A stretch of 42,133 bases of DNA from Candidatus Fermentithermobacillaceae bacterium. GTDB lineage: Bacteria; Bacillota; Sulfobacillia; Fermentithermobacillales; Fermentithermobacillaceae. The stretch covers positions 1 through 42,133 of the forward strand of contig JAAZEL010000029.1 in NCBI GenBank assembly GCA_012512325.1, read 5' to 3'. Shown here piece after piece: positions 31,572 through 42,133 of this stretch. Below the pieces are notes generated by a model. The model worked only from the letters and a program-made list of their open reading frames with translations, did no database searches and had not been told where the DNA came from. Numbering within the stretch: the first letter of the stretch is position 1; each line of letters begins with the position of its first letter. Position numbers and translations under genes: made by a program.

Positions 31572-33140
31572 CTGTTCTGTGGCAAGACGGGTGCTGGGCT
31601 TGACTTTGGGCATATAGCCTTCTTCTGACAGGGCTGCAACCAAGTCTTGATAAGACTCTCTGTCCACCACGATATAACACGGGCCCACTTGCTTCTTGAG
31701 GAAAGGCTTGATCTTAGGTGACAGCATGAGTTCGTGGGCAAGTTCCTCCGAGTCACATTTCAACAGGATCACATCCTCGAATTCTATGCGGCCGTAGGAC
31801 ATCCCCCACTGTGAAATTGAATAACTCACGTTCTGAGGCAGGGGGATCCTGGAGTGATCCTGGAGGAACTTCTCGATGGTCTCAGGGGTATACCCATGGA
31901 GCATCGCACGGTATACCGAGTCCTTGGAGAGCTTGTACACCAGCATCTGGTCGACCTTTATTATCTCAGCAAAGGCGTCAATGGACCACAGTATCCTGGG
32001 TTCAATGGTACACGGAACCAGCGCTTCGAAGTTAGGCTGGACGTAGATGTCAGTGTCAAACTTCTCTTCAGGCCATGGTGTCAGTCCGAACAGCGCCCTT
32101 CCTATGGGGGTTACCTTGATGAGGGTGTCGTTTCTCGATTCGCAAACTTCCAGGGCACCCAGGTATTCCAACATGTCTACAAGGTTTTTTTCAACCCTGA
32201 GGTTCAGCCCGTGGGATGAATGGCTGGTTGACAGGGCGTTCATTTCCTCCAGCAGGCCTGATACGGACAAGACGGTGTCCTCAGGGGATTTTTCAATCAG
32301 CCACAAAAGCGTCTGGAGGTCGGAATCCTGCTCAATAAAGGTTTGTTTCCAGTAATCATAAAGGGTTTGTCGCCACTGTGAGTACGGGGTTTCCAGCCAC
32401 TTGTTTGCTTCAGAGCCCAACCTCAGGGAGCTGTTTCGTTCTTCGCACAAGCTGTGGGATTTTGCGAAAAACAGCAGGAAGGCAAGGCGTGGCGGATACC
32501 TTACAGGGAAAAACGATTCTTCAAGGTTCTTCTCGTCCTCTTCAATGATAGTAACCAGGTCATCCTGGCATTTCTTGAACATGGAGCCTGCCTGGGTAAC
32601 CCGCACTTCATTCTTCCTCATGTATGACAAAAGCAGACATACATGCCTCAGGGGGGCCGCGAAGTCGAAGCGATAGCGCGGGGAGAAATGGGCCGGGTCA
32701 ATGCTGACCCTTTGATAAATCGCCGAGAGGAAGAAGTCCGAAAGCACCTGCCGCAAATCAACCGGCACGAAGTACACTTGCCGGTATCCTTCTCTCCTTG
32801 TAAACACCAGGCCCCTGGCGATCAAGCCTTCTATCACTTTAAACCCGTTCCTGCGCCACTTGCGGGAGAGCTGGTTAAGCTTCTGGTGGCACTGCTCAAC
32901 GATTACGCCGCTTCCTCCGCCTGCAACGGTGATCATCCGCAATGCCAGGATTTCTTCTTCATTGAGGCCGTTCATGGCAACCAGCACATTGGCAGGGATC
33001 AGGAGATGACTTGAGACAAGCTCGGCCAGCTCTTGGGAGTAATTCCCATCCTGGCAGTCGGGCACAGGGATGCCGTAGAAGTACGCTATGGAATTGAGGC
33101 GCTCAACGGGAAGTGCAACAAGAGCGTCTATGAGCTTCAT
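31560..33140 (-). CDS. Helicase-associated partner of bacterial XPB, Helicase_C_3-like domain
   Basis: 526-residue protein without helicase motifs. Its C-terminal third has the pattern of the XPB-associated domain Pfam calls Helicase_C_3: DIYVQPNFEALVPCTIEPRI, VYRAMLHGYTPETIEKFL and RIPLPQNVSYSISQW. The same LSSYSRFPLPENI-type motif occurs in the N-terminus of the XPB gene next door. The N-terminal half looks helical (winged-helix-like LNEEEILALRMI). It overlaps XPB at ATGA, so the two are made together. A similar neighbour exists beside mycobacterial XPB (Rv0861c/Rv0862c). I infer a regulatory or DNA-loading partner in nucleotide excision repair or transcription-coupled work; no activity is visible. 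Confidence 0.78.
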   Translation of the reverse strand: MKLIDALVALPVERLNSIAYFYGIPVPDCQDGNYSQELAELVSSHLLIPANVLVAMNGLNEEEILALRMITVAGGGSGVIVEQCHQKLNQLSRKWRRNGFKVIEGLIARGLVFTRREGYRQVYFVPVDLRQVLSDFFLSAIYQRVSIDPAHFSPRYRFDFAAPLRHVCLLLSYMRKNEVRVTQAGSMFKKCQDDLVTIIEEDEKNLEESFFPVRYPPRLAFLLFFAKSHSLCEERNSSLRLGSEANKWLETPYSQWRQTLYDYWKQTFIEQDSDLQTLLWLIEKSPEDTVLSVSGLLEEMNALSTSHSSHGLNLRVEKNLVDMLEYLGALEVCESRNDTLIKVTPIGRALFGLTPWPEEKFDTDIYVQPNFEALVPCTIEPRILWSIDAFAEIIKVDQMLVYKLSKDSVYRAMLHGYTPETIEKFLQDHSRIPLPQNVSYSISQWGMSYGRIEFEDVILLKCDSEELAHELMLSPKIKPFLKKQVGPCYIVVDRESYQDLVAALSEEGYMPKVKPSTRLATEQSVI

Positions 33141-34849
33141 CTCTGGTTTCTCCTTTTCCAGTGATCAAGAAACACTTGGCTTTCCCAAATGGTATACTTA
33201 TATCCTTGTTCGGTCAAAAACAACTGCCGTTTTTGGGAAAATTCTTGATCTTTGGTGTTACGCGTAACCAAAGTGTAGAACGTTGCACTTTCGCCTTGAG
33301 GTTTGGGGCGGAGGATTCTGCCAAGGCGCTGTGCTTCTTCCTGGCGGGAACCGAAGGTGCCTGATACCTGTATGGCCACGCTTGCATCGGGAAGGTCTAC
33401 GGCGAAATTGGCCACTTTGGACACAACGAGCACTTTGATTTCGCCGGCCCTGAATTTTTCGTAAAGCTCTTCCCTGGTGTTGTTGGGGGTTTGGCCGTAA
33501 ATCATGGGGGCGTCCAGCATGTTAGCGATGTGTTCCAGCTGATCGATATATTGTCCCAACACCAATATCTGATCTCCAGAGTGCCGCTTTACGATCTCTT
33601 CCACCAAGGGTAATTTCTCAGGGTTAGTTGCTGCTATCCTGTACTTGTCCCTCTCTCCGGCGACATGGTATTCAAGCCGCTTGTCCTGGGGAAAGTCCAC
33701 CCTGATCTCATGGCAGTGGGCTGCTGCGATCCAGTTCTGGGCCTCAAGTTCTTTCCACGGCTTGTCGAACTTCTTGGGGCCGATCAGGCTGAACACGTCG
33801 TCTTCCCGACCGTCTTCCCGAACCAGGGTGGCTGTAAGCCCTAACCTTCTCCTGGCCTGCAGGTCTGCGGTAATTCTAAACACAGGCGCAGGCAAGAGGT
33901 GCACTTCGTCATAGATTATAAGGCCCCAGTTGCGCCTGTTGAACAAGTCGAAATGGGGATAGATCTCCTCGGAAGTGCCCCGCTTCCTGTAAGTGAGGAT
34001 CTGGTATGTTGTGACGGTTACCGGGCCCACTTCCTTCTTGTCCCCGCTGTATTCCTTGACCACATCTTCAGTCAGGTTGGTCTTGTCGAGGAGTTCGTTT
34101 ATCCACTGCCTCAGGGCCACCACGTTGGTTGTGAGGATTAGGGTTTGTGTGCCTACAAGTTCCATGACACCCATGCCTACGATGGTCTTGCCGGCCCCGC
34201 ACGGCAGCACGATCACGCCGCTGCCGCCCCGTACGCTGCCTCCCGCCCAAAACGCATCCCTTGCGTCTTTTTGATAGGGCCTGAGGCTGAAAGGCAAACC
34301 TTCCTTTGTGACGACGGCAAGCGATATGTCCAGGGGATCCCCTTCAACGTAACCTGCCAGGTCTTCGCAAGGGTAGCCCATCTTGATAAGGGTCTGCTTC
34401 ACCAATCCCCGTGAATACGGCTTTATTATCAAGGAGTCTTCTCCGGCGGTCCCCTCGATGTGGGGCTGCATCTTGTCCGACCGCTTTATCTCTTCCAGGA
34501 TGAACGGGTCTGAGCAGGTCAGAATCAGGTTCCCGTCTTCATGGGTAAGCTTGGCGATGCCGAATTTGCCCATGGTGTCCTTGATGTGGACTATGATGTT
34601 TTCGGGCAAGGGGAATCTGGAGTAACTGCTGAGCCCGTCTATCACTTCCTCGGGTGTAAACCCGCAGGAAGCGGCGTTCCATAATGACAGCACTGACAGC
34701 CTGTAGGTATGGATGTATTCGGGGCTCTTGACCAGATCGGCGAACCGCATTATGACATCGCGGGCCTCTTCGTAATCCGGGTTGTTAACCTCCAGCAATA
34801 TTGTGCCGTCGCTCAATACAGTAGCGGGCAAATTCCTCGACAAAAGCAT
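33137..34849 (-). CDS. XPB/Ssl2-type DNA helicase (ERCC3 family)
   Basis: Superfamily 2 DNA-dependent ATPase related to eukaryotic XPB. 570 residues: an N-terminal Helicase_C_3-like region (about 1-170, with SSYSRFPLPENIIVHIKD), then the helicase core: LRPYQKDARDAFW (Q-like motif), LPCGAGKTIVGMG (Walker A), IIYDEVHLLPAP (DEVH box), LGLTATLVREDGRE (motif III, extended as in XPB), the second RecA domain (ILVLGQYIDQLEHIA) and QRLGRILRPK (motif VI). ATG after CAGGAGG. Divergent from pcrA, with a promoter at 34906-34935. Likely DNA repair, but bacterial XPB roles are poorly defined. Confidence 0.94.
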   Translation of the reverse strand: MLLSRNLPATVLSDGTILLEVNNPDYEEARDVIMRFADLVKSPEYIHTYRLSVLSLWNAASCGFTPEEVIDGLSSYSRFPLPENIIVHIKDTMGKFGIAKLTHEDGNLILTCSDPFILEEIKRSDKMQPHIEGTAGEDSLIIKPYSRGLVKQTLIKMGYPCEDLAGYVEGDPLDISLAVVTKEGLPFSLRPYQKDARDAFWAGGSVRGGSGVIVLPCGAGKTIVGMGVMELVGTQTLILTTNVVALRQWINELLDKTNLTEDVVKEYSGDKKEVGPVTVTTYQILTYRKRGTSEEIYPHFDLFNRRNWGLIIYDEVHLLPAPVFRITADLQARRRLGLTATLVREDGREDDVFSLIGPKKFDKPWKELEAQNWIAAAHCHEIRVDFPQDKRLEYHVAGERDKYRIAATNPEKLPLVEEIVKRHSGDQILVLGQYIDQLEHIANMLDAPMIYGQTPNNTREELYEKFRAGEIKVLVVSKVANFAVDLPDASVAIQVSGTFGSRQEEAQRLGRILRPKPQGESATFYTLVTRNTKDQEFSQKRQLFLTEQGYKYTIWESQVFLDHWKRRNQR

Positions 34850-34905
34850 GTGCCTCCTGAACCCTTAGTAGTACCTGTAAAATAGGCAAAAACCCAGAGA
34901 TCTTT

Positions 34906-34935
34906 ATTCTACGTCATAAGCCCGAGTTCCTTCAA
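34906..34935 (-). promoter_or_regulatory. Promoter for the XPB operon
   Basis: Minus strand TTGAAG (34930-34935), 18-base spacer, TAGAAT (34906-34911), about 57 bases before the ATG. Four and five of six consensus matches. It lies back-to-back with the pcrA promoter. Confidence 0.55.
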
Positions 34936-34953
34936 CAGCGGGTCTTCAACCTT

Positions 34954-34983
34954 TTGCCCGGCAGTGAGCATATCCGTTATAAT
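34954..34983 (+). promoter_or_regulatory. Promoter for pcrA-ligA-gatCAB
   Basis: TTGCCC (34954-34959), 18-base spacer and a perfect TATAAT (34978-34983). The transcript would start about 30 bases before the pcrA start codon. The divergent XPB promoter lies about 20 bases upstream. Confidence 0.6.
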
Positions 34984-35021
34984 CTAGATGTTCAATCATT
35001 CCCGATGGCGGTGTATGGATT

Positions 35022-39344
<4,323 letters not shown>

Positions 39345-39363
39345 GCAGAAGAGGTGTGTGGCA

Positions 39364-40875
39364 ATGGAATTATGGGATATGCCCGTGAAAGACATTTTGG
39401 AACACATATCGTCAGGTGAAATCTCCGCAACTGAGGTGTTAGAACACTACCTACATGCAATAAGGGAGAAGGACTCCCAAGTTAATGCGCTCATCGAGGT
39501 CTTGGAACCCATGGCGCGCATGGATGCATCCAGGGTAGACGCGCTGCTCAGGGAAGGCCAGTCCCCAGGGGCTTTGGCTGGATTACCCGTGGCCGTCAAA
39601 GACAACATCTGCGTCAAAGGCGCAGGCTGCACCAGCGGGTCCAAGATCATGGAGAACTGGGTTTCCCCTTATGACGCTACGGCCATAAAGAGGCTGCGGG
39701 ACCGGGGTGCGATCATCATCGGTAAGACCAACATGGACGAATTTGCCATGGGTTCTTCCACTGAGACTTCGGCTTTCGGAATTACGAAAAACCCGTGGGA
39801 TTTGACCCGGGTTCCGGGCGGTTCAAGCGGCGGGTCCGCGGCAGCGGTTGCTTCCGGGATGGCCCCTTTGGCTTTGGGGACCGATACGGGAGGTTCCATA
39901 AGGCAGCCTGCAAGCTTCAACGGGATTTGCGGGCTGAAACCTACTTACGGATTGGTATCCAGGTATGGCGTCACTGCGTACGCTTCCTCTCTGGATACGG
40001 TGGGGCCTTTCGGAGAGACTGTATGGGACTGCGCCCTGCTTCTGGAGGCCATCGCCGGGCACGATCCCATGGATGCCACCTGTGCCTTGAGAGAAGCTGT
40101 GGCATACACTAAACGCTTGGACGGCAGTGTGGAGGGCCTCCGGGTGGGAGTACCCAGGGAATTGCTCCACGGCGTGGCTGCCCCGGTTAAGGCTCAGTTC
40201 CACAACACCCTCAGCGCTATGGAAAACATGGGTATGATCGTGGAGGAAACCGGCTTGCCCTCGCTGGCCTATGGGGTTGAAGCTTACTACGCGATTGCAT
40301 CTGCTGAAGCTTCGTCTAACCTGGCCAGATTTGACGGGGTAAGGTTTGGCCGCAGAGCTGCCGCAGACACGTTGGATGAGATGTACACCCGGTCGCGAGG
40401 CGAGGGGCTTGGCAGGGAAGTCATCAAGCGGATACTCCTTGGCACTTTCGTGCTGGAGCCGGGCAACAAGGACAGGTATTTCATGCAGGCGGCTCGGGTC
40501 AGGACCCTTATCAAGCGTGAATTTGAAAAGGCGTTTGAAAATTTCGACCTGATCGTTTCACCTGCTTCCCCCGATGTTGCCTTCAAGATAGGGGACAGGA
40601 TTCGGGATCCCCTGACCATGTACCTTGCTGATCTGATTACGATCCCCGTCAACATGGCAGGTGTGTGTGCCCTTTCCATGCCCATGGGATTTGTGGATTG
40701 TGGCGGTTCTACCCTTCCGTGCGGATTACAGATAATCGGCAAGCCCTTTGACGAGCCCACCGTGCTCAGGGCAGGCCATTGCTTGGAGCAAGAAATCGGG
40801 GCAGGGATCCGTGAAGAGATGCGCAATATGCGGCGTAAGCTGGGCCCTGTCAGGGAGTGTGAGTTGGTTGACTAA
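39364..40875 (+). CDS. gatA: Aspartyl/glutamyl-tRNA amidotransferase subunit A
   Basis: Glutaminase subunit: releases ammonia from glutamine for conversion of Glu-tRNA(Gln) or Asp-tRNA(Asn). 503 residues of the amidase-signature family with the Ser-cisSer-Lys triad: Lys in LPVAVKDNICVKG, cis-Ser in GGSSGGSAAAVASG and nucleophile Ser in TDTGGSIRQPASF. I prefer the ATG at 39364, seven bases after GAGGTG, to the GTG at 39358. Its stop lies inside the start of gatB. Confidence 0.97.
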   Translation: MELWDMPVKDILEHISSGEISATEVLEHYLHAIREKDSQVNALIEVLEPMARMDASRVDALLREGQSPGALAGLPVAVKDNICVKGAGCTSGSKIMENWVSPYDATAIKRLRDRGAIIIGKTNMDEFAMGSSTETSAFGITKNPWDLTRVPGGSSGGSAAAVASGMAPLALGTDTGGSIRQPASFNGICGLKPTYGLVSRYGVTAYASSLDTVGPFGETVWDCALLLEAIAGHDPMDATCALREAVAYTKRLDGSVEGLRVGVPRELLHGVAAPVKAQFHNTLSAMENMGMIVEETGLPSLAYGVEAYYAIASAEASSNLARFDGVRFGRRAAADTLDEMYTRSRGEGLGREVIKRILLGTFVLEPGNKDRYFMQAARVRTLIKREFEKAFENFDLIVSPASPDVAFKIGDRIRDPLTMYLADLITIPVNMAGVCALSMPMGFVDCGGSTLPCGLQIIGKPFDEPTVLRAGHCLEQEIGAGIREEMRNMRRKLGPVRECELVD

Positions 40876-42133
40876 TCAATATGAGATGATGATTGGGCTG
40901 GAAGTCCACGTAGAGCTGGCAACAGATACCAAGATGTTCTGCCGGTGTTCATCCAGGTTCGGCGACCCGCCCAATACAAACATATGCCCTGTGTGCCTTG
41001 GGATGCCTGGGGCTTTGCCTCAAGCTAACGTGGAAGCGGTGAGGCTGGCTGCCAGGGCTGCCATGGCGCTTAACTGCTCTATCAATCCTGTGAGCAAGTT
41101 TGACCGCAAGAATTACTTCTATCCTGATTTGCCCAAGGGGTACCAGATTACCCAGTTCTTCGAGCCGATTGCTCAAAACGGGTATATCGTGATAGACGAC
41201 CCCCGCAAGAAGATACGGATAAATAGGGTTCATATCGAAGAAGATGCGGGCAAGTCGGTCCACGCCGGGGACGAGATCATAACCGCCGAGTATTCGCTGG
41301 TAGACTGCAACAGGGCAGGGGTCCCCCTCATTGAGATTGTGTCCGAGCCGGACATGTCGTCTCCTGAAGAAGCCAGACAATATCTTGAGAAACTCCAGAG
41401 GATACTCAAGTTTGCCCGTGTGTCCGACGTCAAAATGGAAGAAGGTTCCATGCGGGTTGACTGCAATATATCCGTGAAGAGAAAGGGCAGTCAGGAGCCC
41501 GGACGGCCAGTGGAGATGAAGAACCTGAGTTCCTTCAGGGCGGTGGTAAGGGCCCTGGCGTATGAATTCGAGCGGCAAGTTAAGGTGCTGGAGGCCGGAG
41601 GGGAGATCGTCAGGGAAACTAGGCATTGGGATGAAACTGAACAGGTTACCAAGGTGCTGCGCACCAAGGAATCAAGCGACGATTACCGGTACTTCCCCGA
41701 TCCCGATCTGCCCATGCTTGAGCTGAGCCAGGATTTCATTGAGCGGGTAAGACGGGAAATGCCGAAACTCCCCGATGAGCTTGTGGCCTATTACGTAGAT
41801 GTACTTGGCCTTCCCGAATACGATGCGCAGGTACTTACCGCTGATCCTTCCCTGGCTGGATTCTTCGACGCATGCGCGTCCCTCGGGGCCGATCCCAAGA
41901 CCGCCTCCAACTGGATCATGGTAGAACTCCTGGGGTACATGAAGGCGCAGAACATTCCATATGAAAGCATACCTCTGTGTCCTGAATACCTTGTATCAAT
42001 GCTCGAACTTATTAACGAGGGCGTAATCAGCGGCAAGATAGCCAAAGATGTGCTGGTTATTATGATTGAGACCGGGCAGGATCCGCGTACAATAGTTAAA
42101 GAGCGCGGCTTGGAACAGATCTCGGATGACGAA
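40868..42133 (+). CDS. gatB: Aspartyl/glutamyl-tRNA amidotransferase subunit B, C-terminus cut by window edge
   Basis: Kinase subunit that activates the misacylated tRNA and receives ammonia from GatA. 422 codons are visible, open to the last base; about 50 more are expected. Signature IGLEVHVELAT, zinc-binding cysteines in FCRCSSRFG and CPVCLGMPG, NYFYPDLPKGYQI, HIEEDAGKSVH and the beginning of the YqeY-like tail (NEGVISGKIAKDVL). TTG start at 40868, overlapping gatA by 8 bases. Complete GatCAB here implies the indirect route to Gln-tRNA and/or Asn-tRNA. Confidence 0.97.
   Translation, partial: MTNQYEMMIGLEVHVELATDTKMFCRCSSRFGDPPNTNICPVCLGMPGALPQANVEAVRLAARAAMALNCSINPVSKFDRKNYFYPDLPKGYQITQFFEPIAQNGYIVIDDPRKKIRINRVHIEEDAGKSVHAGDEIITAEYSLVDCNRAGVPLIEIVSEPDMSSPEEARQYLEKLQRILKFARVSDVKMEEGSMRVDCNISVKRKGSQEPGRPVEMKNLSSFRAVVRALAYEFERQVKVLEAGGEIVRETRHWDETEQVTKVLRTKESSDDYRYFPDPDLPMLELSQDFIERVRREMPKLPDELVAYYVDVLGLPEYDAQVLTADPSLAGFFDACASLGADPKTASNWIMVELLGYMKAQNIPYESIPLCPEYLVSMLELINEGVISGKIAKDVLVIMIETGQDPRTIVKERGLEQISDDE

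Overview
The window looks like a chromosomal segment of an anaerobic, rod-shaped member of the Bacillota (Clostridia or a neighbouring deep class). This rests on gene order (maf-radC-mreBCD-pbp2-minCDE-rodA; pcrA-ligA-gatCAB), an Rnf ion-pumping complex, sigma-54, an IscR-nifS-nifU cluster, strong AGGAGG-type ribosome sites and frequent GTG/TTG starts. I cannot place it to genus. No phage, transposase, CRISPR array, rRNA or tRNA gene was seen. The only accessory-like material is in the spacers.

Layout. 1-643 (minus): 5' part of pyrF. 829-3206 (plus): tsaD, then a radical-SAM/PDZ/DUF512-like protein. 3438-6501 (plus): three overlapping M42 aminopeptidase paralogues. 6502-7268: a 767-base spacer holding three different repeat or hairpin structures, between convergent genes. 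7269-9485 (minus): secreted cell-wall amidase. 9486-10118: a second repeat-rich spacer. 10119-12269 (minus): Fe-S assembly operon iscR-nifS-nifU with a promoter/operator palindrome. 12675-16400 (plus): TPR protein, P-loop/Asp23-like protein and rpoN. 16562-22161 (plus): rnfC-D-E-A-B and an apbE flavin transferase, with no rnfG. 22228-31571 (plus): DUF4321, maf, radC, mreBCD, pbp2, minCDE, rodA, rseC-like, a shape and division block. 31560-34849 (minus): bacterial XPB helicase and a partner protein. 35022-42133 (plus): pcrA, ligA, gatC, gatA and the start of gatB.

How it works together. The Rnf complex (flavinylated by ApbE) would couple ferredoxin oxidation to NAD reduction and ion pumping. 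IscR/NifS/NifU would supply the many Fe-S clusters that Rnf and the radical SAM protein need. MreBCD, RodA, PBP2 and MinCDE build and divide the rod, and the SH3b amidase remodels the wall. XPB, PcrA, LigA and RadC form a DNA-repair set.

Most interesting signals: (1) a higher-order 96-bp repeat with alternating 43/53-bp spacing and covarying dyads at 6762-7121; (2) an rnf operon lacking rnfG; (3) two genes whose 3' ends, with stop codon and frame, are echoed downstream as degenerate copies; (4) three probable near-cognate starts (ATA for radC, ATT for rodA, CTG for iscR); (5) a radical SAM protein whose PDZ and DUF512-like parts are in an unusual order; (6) a P-loop/Asp23-like fusion. All family calls come from reading motifs; no database search was run.
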